From the NCBI RefSeq assembly GCF_001424425.1, contig NZ_LMPT01000019.1:98540-162539 (forward strand): 64,000 nucleotides of DNA, written 5' to 3'. Positions within the stretch are counted from its first letter, which is position 1. Every line of letters starts with the position of its first letter. Position numbers and translations under genes: made by a program. The stretch comes from Acidovorax sp. Leaf191. GTDB lineage: Bacteria > Pseudomonadota > Gammaproteobacteria > Burkholderiales > Burkholderiaceae_C. Positions 47,799 through 57,080 of this stretch are shown here, piece by piece. A model generated the notes under the pieces. That model was not told the DNA's origin. It made no database searches and saw nothing but the letters and a program-made list of their open reading frames with translations.

Positions 47799-48629
47799 TC
47801 AGCCCTTGACGGCGCCGGCCGTCAGCCCGGTGATGATCTGGCGGGCCGCGACGAAGGTGAAGATCAGCGGCGGAATGGCAATGAGGCTGCCCATGGCCAT
47901 CACCCGACCCCAGTCCACTCCCATGTCGGTGATGAACAGCGATGCAGCCACGGGCAAGGTGCGGGTGTGGCGGTCGGTGAGCACCAGGGCGAGGATGAAC
48001 TCGTTCCAGGCGATGCGGAAGGTGAAGATCGACGCCGCGGCCAGCCCCGGCGCCATCAGCGGCAGGAGCACCTTGGTGAACACCCGGATGGGGCCGCAGC
48101 CGTCGATGGCGGCGGCTTCTTCCAGCTCGACCGGCACCTGCAGCACGAAGCCGTACAGCAGCCAGATCGTGAACGGCAGGTTGACCGCCACGTACAGCAG
48201 GACCAGGCCCCACAGGCTGTTGACCAGATGCCATTCGTTCCAGATGAGGAACACCGGAATCGCCATCACGGCCAGCGGCACCGTTCGGAGCAGCAGCGTG
48301 GTGTAGGCCAGCGCATGCCGCCCGGGAAAGCGAAAGCGCGCCAGGCCATACGCCGCCATGCAGCCCAGGACCAGCGTCACGGCAGTGGAGATCACGCCGA
48401 CGAACAGGCTGTTGTAGAGGTAGCGGTCGAACTTGTCTTCCTGCAGCACGGCGCGGTAGTTCTCCAGCGTGGGCGTGAAGAGAAAATTCAGCGGCTCGGA
48501 GAAGATGTTGACCTGCTGGCGCAGGCTGGTGGCGAAGATGACCGCGATGGGCGCGATGCACAGCAGGGCCAGGCCCACCAGCATGGCGTAGTGCGCGGTG
48601 ACGAGGACGGGAGAGCGTTTCATGGACAT
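47799..48629 (-). CDS. ABC transporter permease (MalG/UgpE type)
   Basis: 276 residues, six membrane helices, with the EAA loop ELEEAAAIDGCGPIRVFTKVLLPLMAPG. It is the second channel subunit of a family 1 carbohydrate importer and lies 12 bases after the first permease gene. Confidence 0.93.
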   Translation of the reverse strand: MSMKRSPVLVTAHYAMLVGLALLCIAPIAVIFATSLRQQVNIFSEPLNFLFTPTLENYRAVLQEDKFDRYLYNSLFVGVISTAVTLVLGCMAAYGLARFRFPGRHALAYTTLLLRTVPLAVMAIPVFLIWNEWHLVNSLWGLVLLYVAVNLPFTIWLLYGFVLQVPVELEEAAAIDGCGPIRVFTKVLLPLMAPGLAAASIFTFRIAWNEFILALVLTDRHTRTLPVAASLFITDMGVDWGRVMAMGSLIAIPPLIFTFVAARQIITGLTAGAVKG

Positions 48630-48641
48630 GTCCGGCCTCGC

Positions 48642-49517
48642 TTACTTCTTGCCGTCCAGCGGGTTGGAAATGCGCAGCGCCGCAAACGACAGCCCGGCCA
48701 CCACCACCAGCAGCAGCACGGAGATCGCCGCCGCCACACCGAGCTGTTGGCCCACGAAGGCGGTCTTGTAGATGTGAAGCGCCAGGATCTCGGTCGAATC
48801 GCCGGGCCCGCCGAAGGTCAGCACATAGATGACTTCCAGCACGCGGAAGGCATCGACCAGCCGCATCATCAAGGTGATGGCGATGACGTGCGCGATCATG
48901 GGCAGCTTCACCAGGGTGGTCATCTGCCACCAGTTGGCGCCGTCGATGCGCGACGCTTCGATCACGGCGCCATCCACGTTGGCCAGCGCCGCGACCATCA
49001 TGATGAAAACGAACGGCGTCCACTGCCAGATGTCGGCAATCACGATCGCGGCGAACGCGAGTGTGGGGTCTGCCAGCCAGGTCAGGGGGGCGATCTTGAA
49101 CAGGCCCAGCACGGCATTGATCAGGCCGAACTGCGCATCGAACATGTAGCGCCACGCCAGGCCCACCGCGATGGGCGCGATCATCATCGGCAGGATGAAC
49201 AAGGTGCGGAAGATGGCCGTGCCGCGCACGGGCCGCTCCAGGGCCAGCGCCAGCGCGATGCCCAGCAGCATCTCGGCCGTGACGCAGACGCCGGCAAACA
49301 GCAGCGTCGTCCACAGCGACGACCACACCCGCGGGTTGGTGAAGGCCGCCACGAAGGCATCGAGGCCGACCCAGCGGGCTTCGCTCCACGGCGTGCCCAT
49401 GCTCCAGTCGTACAGGCCCAGCTGAAAGGCCGAGAGGACCGGGTAGAGGCAGGCCGCGGCCATGATCAGCGCGGCCGGCCCCACATAGAGGAGAGGAACC
49501 CAGGAGGGGGTGCGCAT
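48642..49517 (-). CDS. ABC transporter permease (MalF/UgpA type)
   Basis: 291 residues, six membrane helices. The EAA loop reads VIEASRIDGANWWQMTTLVKLPM. It is 12 bases after the binding-protein gene and 12 before the second permease. Confidence 0.93.
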   Translation of the reverse strand: MRTPSWVPLLYVGPAALIMAAACLYPVLSAFQLGLYDWSMGTPWSEARWVGLDAFVAAFTNPRVWSSLWTTLLFAGVCVTAEMLLGIALALALERPVRGTAIFRTLFILPMMIAPIAVGLAWRYMFDAQFGLINAVLGLFKIAPLTWLADPTLAFAAIVIADIWQWTPFVFIMMVAALANVDGAVIEASRIDGANWWQMTTLVKLPMIAHVIAITLMMRLVDAFRVLEVIYVLTFGGPGDSTEILALHIYKTAFVGQQLGVAAAISVLLLVVVAGLSFAALRISNPLDGKK

Positions 49518-49529
49518 GCCGTACGCTCC

Positions 49530-50861
49530 TCAGACCTTGTAGCCGGCTTCGCGCATGATCTGCGTGACCGGGGCCACCAGGTCGTTGAGCGCAGCCTCGG
49601 CGGTCTTCTTGCCGGTCAGCGCCTCCGAGATGCCCACCCCCAGGGCCTGCACGTTGATCTTGTCCCAGACGGGAATGATCGGGCGCCAGTCGGGGTTGGA
49701 GTACTTGAGGGCTTCCTTGAAGGTGATGAACTCGGGGTACTGCCGCACCAGGTCGGCGTCGGCCAGCGTCGAGTTGCGCGTGGGCGCACCGCCCGCCTTG
49801 GTCACGGCCTTGTCCTGCGCCTTGGAGGTAAGCCACTGCATGAGCAGAAAGCCTGCATCCGCGTTCTTGGCATTCTTCGCAATGGCCAGGCCCAGGCCGC
49901 CCGACTGCGATGCCCGGCGGGTGCCCATCGGATGCAGCGCCCAGCTCACCTTGCCCACGATCTTGGACTTGGCCGGATCGTTCACCAGGCCCGCGATGGA
50001 CGTGGAGTCGAGGTACATCGCGGCCTGCCCCTGCAGGAACGCGGTGTTGCTCTCGCCCTGTCCGTACCCTGGAATGCCCGCCGGCCCGGTGGCGACCACC
50101 TCCTGCAGGAACTTGAGCGCCTCGACGCCCACCTTGTCGTTGAAGCGCACGCGCCACTGGTCGTCGAACACGCTGCCGCCCAGGGGGTTGAGGTGCAGCA
50201 GCCAGGCATGCACCGCCTGGTGGCCGGCCTGCCCGCGCGAGGCCAGCGCGCCGATGCCTTCCTTGTCCCTGATGACCCTGAGCAGCTGGCCGAGATCGGC
50301 ATAGGTCTCGGGGACCTTGAGGTTGTGCTTGGCAAAGATGTCCTTGCGGTAGGCCAGCACCGACGTCTCCGCGCCGTACGGCAGGCCGTAGAGCTTGGCG
50401 CCCGGCCCTGCCAGGTAGCCTTTGGGGCCGCCCACCAAGCCCAGGTTTTCCAGGTAGACGGGGATGATGTCCTTGATGTCGTAGGCGGGGTCTGCGAGCG
50501 CGGGGTTCTGCAAGAAGGGATCGAGCGGCCGGATCAGGTTCTTGGCGACGTATTCGCCCTTCCACATCACCACATAGCAGCCCAGGTCATAGTCGCCCTG
50601 CGGCTTGGCCATCTCCAGCAGCTGCTTTTCCTTCATGCGGCCCATGGCCAGGCGGTCGGTCTCGACCTTGATGCCGGTTTCCTTGGTGAACTCCGGCAGG
50701 ATCTTCATCATGGCGTCGTAGTGCGGGTGCGACGGCACGCTGAACGTGACGGTCTGACCCGCATACTTGGAATAGCGGCTCTGCGCACGGATGCCGCTGA
50801 AAGGCAGGCTGGCGCCGAACACGGTGGCACTGGCACGTTTGACGAAGTCGCGTCTTTGCAT
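49530..50861 (-). CDS. ABC transporter extracellular solute-binding protein, family 1 (copy 1)
   Basis: 443 residues. MQRRDFVKRASATVFGASL is a good twin-arginine signal (RRDFVK), so export in folded form is likely. The ATG at 50861 has AGGAG 7 bases upstream and is preferred over 50879. The mature protein has the family 1 fold (TVTFSVPSHPHYDAMMKILPEF). It delivers a sugar, sugar acid or polyol to the permease pair encoded just downstream. Paralogue of the protein at 44813-46144. Confidence 0.93.
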   Translation of the reverse strand: MQRRDFVKRASATVFGASLPFSGIRAQSRYSKYAGQTVTFSVPSHPHYDAMMKILPEFTKETGIKVETDRLAMGRMKEKQLLEMAKPQGDYDLGCYVVMWKGEYVAKNLIRPLDPFLQNPALADPAYDIKDIIPVYLENLGLVGGPKGYLAGPGAKLYGLPYGAETSVLAYRKDIFAKHNLKVPETYADLGQLLRVIRDKEGIGALASRGQAGHQAVHAWLLHLNPLGGSVFDDQWRVRFNDKVGVEALKFLQEVVATGPAGIPGYGQGESNTAFLQGQAAMYLDSTSIAGLVNDPAKSKIVGKVSWALHPMGTRRASQSGGLGLAIAKNAKNADAGFLLMQWLTSKAQDKAVTKAGGAPTRNSTLADADLVRQYPEFITFKEALKYSNPDWRPIIPVWDKINVQALGVGISEALTGKKTAEAALNDLVAPVTQIMREAGYKV

Positions 50862-50915
50862 GGTTGTCTCCTGGGGCATAAGGGGTGGTGCGCGTCGAGA
50901 TGGGGTGAAGCAGGT

Positions 50916-52010
50916 TCAAAGGTGCAGCGAGCGGCCGGATTCGGTGTCGAAGACATGCATGTCCGCGGTGTCGAAGCCCAGATCGATGCGCTGGTGCAAC
51001 TGGCTCTGCGCATTGCCGGGCACCATTGCCGCCACGCGCTGCCCGGAGGGCGTGTTCATGTGGCCCACGACCTGGCTTTCGGTGCCCAGGTACTCCACGA
51101 CATCCACCTGCAGGCTGAGCAGGCTGTTGTAGTCGCCCCGGGGCCGCAAGGCCTGGGGGCGCAAGCCCAGCGTGAGCGCCTGGTCGGGCCGCGGCTGCTT
51201 GGCCACCAGCCACTCGGGGGCCGCCCACGCGAACCCCTCCCCGCGCAGGATGCCCAGGCCCTGGTCCAGGGTGTAGCGCGCCTGAAAGAAATTCATGGTG
51301 GGCGTGCCGATGAAGCCCGCCACGAACAGGCTGGCGGGGCGCGTGAAAACCTCTGACGGTGTACCGACCTGCTGGATGCGCCCTTTGTCGAAGATCACGA
51401 TGCGCGACGCCAGCGTCATCGCCTCCACCTGGTCGTGGGTGACGTACACCGTGGTCTTGGCCAGTCTTTCGTGCAGCAAGGCCAGTTCTGCGCGCATGTG
51501 GCCCCGCAGCTTGGCGTCCAGGTTGGACAGGGGCTCGTCGAACAGGAACACCTTGGGCTCCCGGACGATGGACCGGCCGATCGCCACACGCTGCCGCTGC
51601 CCGCCCGACAGCTCCTTGGGCTTGCGTTCGAGCAGATGCTCGATGTTGAGGATGCGTGCGGCTGCGTTCACCTTGTCGGCGATCTCGGCCTTGGACCGGC
51701 CCGAGAGCCGCAGTGCGAACGACATGTTCTCGGCCACGTTCATGTGCGGATACAGCGCGTAGTTCTGGAACACCATCGCGATGTCGCGGTCCATGGGGGC
51801 GGCGTGCGTCACGTCTCGGCCGCCGATCAGGATCTGCCCCTGCGTGACCTCCTCCAGCCCCGCGATCATCCGCAGCGTCGTGCTCTTGCCGCACCCCGAT
51901 TCACCGAGCAGCACGATGAACTCGCCCTCTTGAATGGACAAATCCATCTGCTGCACGACCGTCACATCGCCGAAGCGCTTGACGACATTGCGTAGTTCCA
52001 GTCCTGCCAT
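50916..52010 (-). CDS. ugpC: ABC transporter ATPase (UgpC/MalK type)
   Basis: 364 residues. Walker A GESGCGKST (38-46), signature [15 protein letters not shown], Walker B VFLFDEPLSNLDAKLR and the C-terminal MalK-type regulatory domain (about 240-364). Start ATG at 52010 with AGGAG. It energises the importer encoded next in the operon. The gene symbol reflects family likeness; glycerol-3-phosphate is not implied as substrate. Confidence 0.92.
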   Translation of the reverse strand: MAGLELRNVVKRFGDVTVVQQMDLSIQEGEFIVLLGESGCGKSTTLRMIAGLEEVTQGQILIGGRDVTHAAPMDRDIAMVFQNYALYPHMNVAENMSFALRLSGRSKAEIADKVNAAARILNIEHLLERKPKELSGGQRQRVAIGRSIVREPKVFLFDEPLSNLDAKLRGHMRAELALLHERLAKTTVYVTHDQVEAMTLASRIVIFDKGRIQQVGTPSEVFTRPASLFVAGFIGTPTMNFFQARYTLDQGLGILRGEGFAWAAPEWLVAKQPRPDQALTLGLRPQALRPRGDYNSLLSLQVDVVEYLGTESQVVGHMNTPSGQRVAAMVPGNAQSQLHQRIDLGFDTADMHVFDTESGRSLHL

Positions 52011-52026
52011 GTGTTCTCCTGATTGC

Positions 52027-52794
52027 CTATCGTTGTTGGTGGGGCATGCGCGGCGGCGGGGGCGGCCCGAACTTCTGTTGCCACTGGTCGGCGGTGTAGC
52101 GTTTGACGCCCCAGCCCACGGGCGGCCGCTGGCTGGCCGGCGTGCCCGTGTCAGGGCCCCAGATGGCCTGGTAGGTGTCCATGCAGCGACCGCGGTGCTG
52201 CAGGACGGCGAAAACTGCGCCCAGCACCAGCCACCACGCCACCAGCACGATCCACATCCACCGCGGGGCATCGACGGCAAAGAGGCCCAGCAAGATCGTG
52301 GCAACGGATGCCAGCAGTGCGATGTAGCCACCCGCCTTGTGGACATGCTCGAAGGTCACGCGCGTGGGCGTCATGTCGAAGTGGTCGCCGCGCATCTGCG
52401 CGCTGGTGGGCCCGCCCTTGGTGCCGCGCGCCCAGGCAGACGCTATCTGCACGATCACCAGGCCCAGCACGCCCCATCCCATGGCACCGTGCAAGGTCGC
52501 CACCGGGTGCGCCCCGCGGGCGTTGCCCCAGGCAAGCGCAACGCCCAGGAGCATCAACGCGAAGCCGGCGTACTGCAGCCCCCGGTGCGCGTGCCACCAG
52601 GCCTTGTTGTCGCGCACGGCAGGCCAGTTCTGGCCCGGCATGACCTTGAAGAAGCGCGCCACCAAAATGCCCAGGGGCAGCACGATGGCCCACGCCAGCA
52701 CCATGACCCGCGCATGCCAGTAGGCCCAGGGGGCGATCTCGTGGTGCGTGGAGCCACTGATGGGCGTCAGCAGCCACTGCAGCAGTTCGTTCAT
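52027..52794 (-). CDS. Cytochrome b561-type membrane protein
   Basis: 255 residues with about five to six membrane helices. Histidine pairs at HHEIAPWAYWHAR, WWHAHRGLQY, ATLHGAMGW and FEHVHKAGGY fit the di-heme cytochrome b561/ferric-reductase fold (CYB561 type). It would move electrons across the inner membrane, perhaps from oxidation of the imported compound or its lactone precursor. The C-terminal 60 residues are soluble and Pro-rich. It is 16 bases before ugpC and 18 after the beta-propeller pseudogene. Confidence 0.78.
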   Translation of the reverse strand: MNELLQWLLTPISGSTHHEIAPWAYWHARVMVLAWAIVLPLGILVARFFKVMPGQNWPAVRDNKAWWHAHRGLQYAGFALMLLGVALAWGNARGAHPVATLHGAMGWGVLGLVIVQIASAWARGTKGGPTSAQMRGDHFDMTPTRVTFEHVHKAGGYIALLASVATILLGLFAVDAPRWMWIVLVAWWLVLGAVFAVLQHRGRCMDTYQAIWGPDTGTPASQRPPVGWGVKRYTADQWQQKFGPPPPPRMPHQQR

Positions 52795-52812
52795 GGCAAG
52801 CCTTCCGTGTTG

Positions 52813-53750
52813 CTATGCGCGCGAACGGCTGAGAACACGCGACACGTCGGGCTCGCGCTGCGTGGGCACGAAGCGCTCGAACTGCAGCGTCTCCATGTGG
52901 AAGTACCCGAGCAGGTCGTTGTCCTGGCTGACGAAGGCGATGGGGCGTGTGGGGTGAAAGCTCAACGCGATGGCCCGGGCGTCCATCTGCACGTGGGCCA
53001 TCTCCTGCAAGGTCGCAGGGTCCACGATGGACAGGCTGCGGGCCCCGTAGTTGGTGACCACCAGGCGGCCGTCGCGGTACAGGTACAAGCGCGTGGCGTC
53101 GTCGCGCGACGGCGCCTGGTACTTGACCTGCATGGTGGCCGTGTCGATGGCGCACAGCGTGTTGCTCCAGCGGCATGTACGTACAGGGTCTTCTCGTCCT
53201 CGCTCAGCGCATAGCCCTCGGGCTTCTCGCCGGGTGCGCAGGCGACGGGTGCCACCGTGGCGTCGTGCGGGCGGATCTTGGTCACGGTATGCGACAGCAG
53301 GTTCATCGCGTACGCCGTCTGGCCGTCGCGCGTCAGCGCGAACAGGTGGCTCTTGATGCCGCCGGTGCTGACCGCGCGGCGCGGCGCGGTGTCGGTGGCG
53401 GGGTGGTCCAGCACGACAAGCTGCGCGCGGTCTTCGCTCAGTGCGTACAGCCGGTCCTGTGCGTCCATCTGCATGCCGTGCAGCCGGTTGAAGGGCGCGA
53501 TGTCGATGGTCCGGGCCAACTCGCGGCGGGCGATGTCCACCTGGAAGATCTGCGTGCCGCCAAAACCCAGGTGGCCCGACGTCTCGACACCGTAGTGGCC
53601 GATGTACGCGTACCGCTCCTGCGAGTCGATCACGAACTCGTGGGGAAAGTCTGGCAACTGGATGCTGGCCAGGCGCTCACCGGTGTCGATGTCGTAGTAG
53701 CTCAGGCAGTGGCTGCATTTTTCCACCAGCAAAAGGATGTTGTCGGTCAT
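52813..53750 (-). pseudogene. Beta-propeller (YVTN/quinoprotein-like) protein, frameshifted
   Basis: The first part (53750 to about 53170) encodes about 193 residues of a seven-bladed-type propeller: MTDNILLLVEKCSHCLSYYD, GERLASIQLPDFPHEFVID, ALSEDEKTLYVHAA. After that the frame turns into Arg/Thr/Pro-rich nonsense. The proper continuation (NTLCAIDTATMQVKYQAP...) is in another frame and runs to 52813. Restoring one base near 53168-53180 would give a protein of about 312 residues. The start overlaps the SMP-30 stop (ATGA). It is either a recent pseudogene or a sequencing error; there are no other lesions. Confidence 0.8.
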
Positions 53751-54691
53751 GGTCGGATGGCTCCGCGGGTATTGAGGACGATGCTGTAGAGCGATGTGCT
53801 GGCGGCAATGAACAGCGTGTCGCCGCGCACGCCCCCGAAGGTGAGGTTGCCGACCTTTTCGGGCACCAGGATCTTTCCCAGCAGCGTTCCGTCGGGGTGG
53901 TACACCTGCACGCTGTCCAGGCTGCTGGTGTAGATCCAGCCGCAGTGGTCGACGCGAAATCCGTCCGGCAGGCCGGGGGATATCTCGGCGAAGACGCGCG
54001 GGTTCTGGAGTGTGTGGCCCTTCACGTCGAACACCACGATGTGGTGGTGGCCCGTGCCGTCGGCGCTCAGGGCTGCCGAGGTGTCGCTGACATACAGCAA
54101 CTGCTCGTCCGGCGAGAACGCCAGGCCATTGGGCTCCTGCACGAAGTCGGAGGCCGCGTGCAGCGTTCCCGCAGCGGGGTCATAGCAAAACACATGGTTG
54201 TGCGGCTGCTCGCGCCGCGCCTGGTGGCCTTCGCGGTCGCTCAAAATGCCGTACGGCGGGTCGGTGAACCAGATGCAGCCATTGCTCTGCACCACGACAT
54301 CGTTGGGGGAGTTCAGGCGCTTGCCCTGGAACTCGCGCACCAGCACCTCGTCGATGGTGTCGGCGCGGATCACGCCCTGTACCTGCGGGGTGCGGACAAT
54401 GGCGCGCAGGCCGTGCGAGCAATGGAGCAGGTTGCCTTCGCGGTCCAGTGCATGTCCGTTCGTGAACTCCACCTGCTCGCGCCACACCGACATGCCGGAC
54501 GCGGCGCTCCAGCGCAGGATACGGTTGTTGGGGATGTCGCTCCACAGCACGGATTGGTCCTGCGACAGCCAGATGGGCCCCTCGCTCCAGATGGCGCCCG
54601 TGCACAGCCGGCGCAGCGACGCGCCCGCAAACACCGGCGCCACGCGCGTGTCCAGGATCTGCAAGGAAGAAGTGGTGTCGTTCGCGGTCAT
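53747..54691 (-). CDS. SMP-30/gluconolactonase/LRE family protein
   Basis: 314 residues, a six-bladed propeller. The metal ligands of the family are visible: Glu in WSEGPIW, Asn in LNSPNDVVV, and Asp/Asn in LAFSPDEQLLYVSD. It likely opens a sugar lactone to the acid. Start and stop both overlap neighbours by 4 bases (ATGA), so it is translated together with the aldehyde dehydrogenase and the propeller gene. No signal peptide is visible, so the activity is cytosolic. Confidence 0.9.
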   Translation of the reverse strand: MTANDTTSSLQILDTRVAPVFAGASLRRLCTGAIWSEGPIWLSQDQSVLWSDIPNNRILRWSAASGMSVWREQVEFTNGHALDREGNLLHCSHGLRAIVRTPQVQGVIRADTIDEVLVREFQGKRLNSPNDVVVQSNGCIWFTDPPYGILSDREGHQARREQPHNHVFCYDPAAGTLHAASDFVQEPNGLAFSPDEQLLYVSDTSAALSADGTGHHHIVVFDVKGHTLQNPRVFAEISPGLPDGFRVDHCGWIYTSSLDSVQVYHPDGTLLGKILVPEKVGNLTFGGVRGDTLFIAASTSLYSIVLNTRGAIRP

Positions 54692-56136
54692 GCGTGGATG
54701 TAGGTCGTCTTCACGGTGGTGAAAAATTCCTGGGCGTGCGAGCCCTGCTCGCGGGGGCCGTAGCTGCTGGCCTTGCGCCCGCCAAAGGGCACGTGGTAGT
54801 CCACGCCGGCGGTGGGCAGGTTCACCATCACCATGCCCGCCTGCGCGTGGCGTTTGAAATGCATGACGTGCTTGAGGCTCGCCGTGGCGATGCCGGCCGA
54901 CAGGCCGAACGGGGTGTCGTTGGCCACCTGCAGGGCCTCTTCGTAGTCCTTCACGCGGATGACGCTGGCCACCGGGCCGAAGATCTCCTCGCAGTTGACG
55001 CGCATCGACGGCAGGCTGTCCACGAACAAGGTGGGCGCCATGAAGTAGCCCTTCTTCCCGCTGCCCGTGTGGCAGGCGACCGGATGCCCGCCCACCGCCA
55101 GCGCCGCGCCTTCGGAGCGGCCGATATCGACATACTCCAGGTCTTGCTCCAGCTGGCTCTGGCTGACCACCGGGCCCATGTCGGTGCCGATGGCGCGGGC
55201 GTCGCCGACCTTGATCTTCTGCACCCGCGCCTGCAGTGCGGCAATGAACGCGGGATAGATCCTGTCTGTCACGATGAGGCGGCTGGAGGCCGTGCAGCGC
55301 TGGCCCGTCGAGTAGAAGGCGCTTTGCGCACAGAGTTCGACGGCCTGGCCCAGGTCTGCGTCGTCCAGCACCACCTGGGGGTTCTTTCCGCCCATCTCCA
55401 CCTGGATCTTCTTGCCCAGTTGCGCGCACACGGCGGAGATGCCGCGGCCCACGCCCACAGAGCCGGTGAAGCTGATGGCAGCGACGTCGGGGTGGCGCGT
55501 CAGGGCCTCGCCGACCAGGCGGCCCTGGCCCATGACCAGGTTGAACACACCGGCCGGAATGCCGCTGCGCAGGATGATGTCCGCGAGCGCCCAGGCGCAG
55601 CCGGGCGCCAGTTCGGCAGGCTTCAAGACCACGCAGTTGCCGAAGGCCAGCGCGGGCGCGATCTTCCACGCCGGAATGGCCATGGGAAAGTTCCAGGGCG
55701 TGATCAGGCCCACCACGCCCACCGGCTCGCGGGAGACCTCCACGCCCACGCCAGGGCGCACCGACGGGAGCATTTCTCCCGCCAGGCGCAGGCATTCGCC
55801 CGCGAAGAACTTGAAGATGTGGCCCGCGCGCGTGACCTCGCCAATGGCTTCGGGCAGCGTCTTGCCCTCTTCACGCGCAAGCAGGTTGCCCAGTGCCTCC
55901 TTGCGGGCATGGATCTCGGCCGCGATCTTTTCCAGCGCATCGTGCCGGGCCTGGACGCCCGACGTGCTCCATGCCGGGAATGCGGTTTTCGCCGCGAACA
56001 CGGCAGCGTTCACGTCGCCGGTATCCCCCTGGGCGTATTCGCCGATCACGTCCGAGAGGTCGCTGGGATTCGTATTGGCCGCATAGGCAGCCGCGGGCGA
56101 GCGCTCGCCGTGGATGAAATTGTCGTAACGAAGCAT
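54688..56136 (-). CDS. Aldehyde dehydrogenase (2-oxoglutarate-semialdehyde type)
   Basis: 482 residues. PWNFPMAIPAWKIAPAL, catalytic Glu in VEMGGKNPQVVL and Cys in GQRCTASSRLIV are intact. The sequence and neighbours fit 2,5-dioxovalerate (2-oxoglutarate semialdehyde) dehydrogenase, the last step of non-phosphorylating sugar-acid routes of Weimberg type. NAD or NADP use cannot be told. It is 9 bases after the DapA-like gene. Confidence 0.88.
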   Translation of the reverse strand: MLRYDNFIHGERSPAAAYAANTNPSDLSDVIGEYAQGDTGDVNAAVFAAKTAFPAWSTSGVQARHDALEKIAAEIHARKEALGNLLAREEGKTLPEAIGEVTRAGHIFKFFAGECLRLAGEMLPSVRPGVGVEVSREPVGVVGLITPWNFPMAIPAWKIAPALAFGNCVVLKPAELAPGCAWALADIILRSGIPAGVFNLVMGQGRLVGEALTRHPDVAAISFTGSVGVGRGISAVCAQLGKKIQVEMGGKNPQVVLDDADLGQAVELCAQSAFYSTGQRCTASSRLIVTDRIYPAFIAALQARVQKIKVGDARAIGTDMGPVVSQSQLEQDLEYVDIGRSEGAALAVGGHPVACHTGSGKKGYFMAPTLFVDSLPSMRVNCEEIFGPVASVIRVKDYEEALQVANDTPFGLSAGIATASLKHVMHFKRHAQAGMVMVNLPTAGVDYHVPFGGRKASSYGPREQGSHAQEFFTTVKTTYIHA

Positions 56137-56145
56137 GCAGTTCTT

Positions 56146-57075
56146 TCAGCGGGCCCAGCGCAAAACCAGGGGATCCAGGCGCCGCGCGATGTCCAGCAGT
56201 TGTGCGCGTACCTGGGGGTGCAGGGGTGGCCAGGGGTGGCGGGGGGCATCGCACGCGATCACGCCGCCCTCTTTCATCAAGGCCTTGGCGGCCAGGAAGC
56301 CGGCCTGGCGGTTCTCGTGGTTGATGAGCGGCAGCCAGCGCTGGTAGTGCGCAAACGCCGCGTCCTTGTCTCCGGCGCGGTGCGCCTGCAGGATGGGCCG
56401 GATACCGTCGGCAAAGCCCGCGCCCGTCATGGCACCGGTGGCGCCAGCCTCCAGGTCGGCCAGCAGGGTGATGGCCTCTTCCCCGTCCCAGGGGCCTTCG
56501 ATGGCCTCGCCGCCCAAGGCGATCAGCTCGCGCAGTTTGTTGGCGGCACCGGCGGTTTCCATCTTGAAGTAGCAGACCTGCTCGATGTCCTGCGCCATGC
56601 GTGCGAGAAACGCGGGCGACAGCGGCGTGCCGGCCGCCGGCGCGTCCTGCACCATGATGGGAATGCCGATGGCGTCGGACACCTGGGCGTAGAACGCGTG
56701 GATCTGCGACTCGCTGAACCGGAAGGTGGCGCCGTGGTACGGCGGCATCACCATCACCATGGCGGCGCCCATGTCCTGCGCGCGGCGGCTGCGTGCGGCG
56801 CAGATCGCGGTGCCGGTGTGGGTGGTAGTGACGATGACCGGCACGCGGCCTGCCACATGCTCGAGCACGGTGCGCGTGAGGATCTCCCGCTCTTCATCCG
56901 AGATCAGGAACTGCTCTGAGAAGTTGGCGAGGATGCACAGGCCGTCCACGCCGGAGTCGATCATGAAGTCCACGCAGCGTTTCTGGCTCGCAAGGTCCAG
57001 GCTGCCGTCTTCATGGAAGGTGGTCGGCGCCACAGGGAAGATGCCGCGCAAGCGCGGGCTGGAGAGTCCGGGCAT
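56146..57075 (-). CDS. DapA-family dehydratase/aldolase for a 2-keto-3-deoxy sugar acid
   Basis: 309 residues, TIM-barrel class I aldolase family. The Schiff-base lysine is in CYFKMETAG (about 169). The N-terminal GIFPVAPTTFHEDGSLD and the substrate loop (LANFSEQFLISDEER) are family features but differ from true dihydrodipicolinate synthase, which has TGE there. In this context a 2-keto-3-deoxy-pentonate or -hexarate dehydratase is likely. It lies between the enolase-family dehydratase (5 bases) and the aldehyde dehydrogenase. Confidence 0.85.
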   Translation of the reverse strand: MPGLSSPRLRGIFPVAPTTFHEDGSLDLASQKRCVDFMIDSGVDGLCILANFSEQFLISDEEREILTRTVLEHVAGRVPVIVTTTHTGTAICAARSRRAQDMGAAMVMVMPPYHGATFRFSESQIHAFYAQVSDAIGIPIMVQDAPAAGTPLSPAFLARMAQDIEQVCYFKMETAGAANKLRELIALGGEAIEGPWDGEEAITLLADLEAGATGAMTGAGFADGIRPILQAHRAGDKDAAFAHYQRWLPLINHENRQAGFLAAKALMKEGGVIACDAPRHPWPPLHPQVRAQLLDIARRLDPLVLRWAR

Positions 57076-57080
57076 GCTGC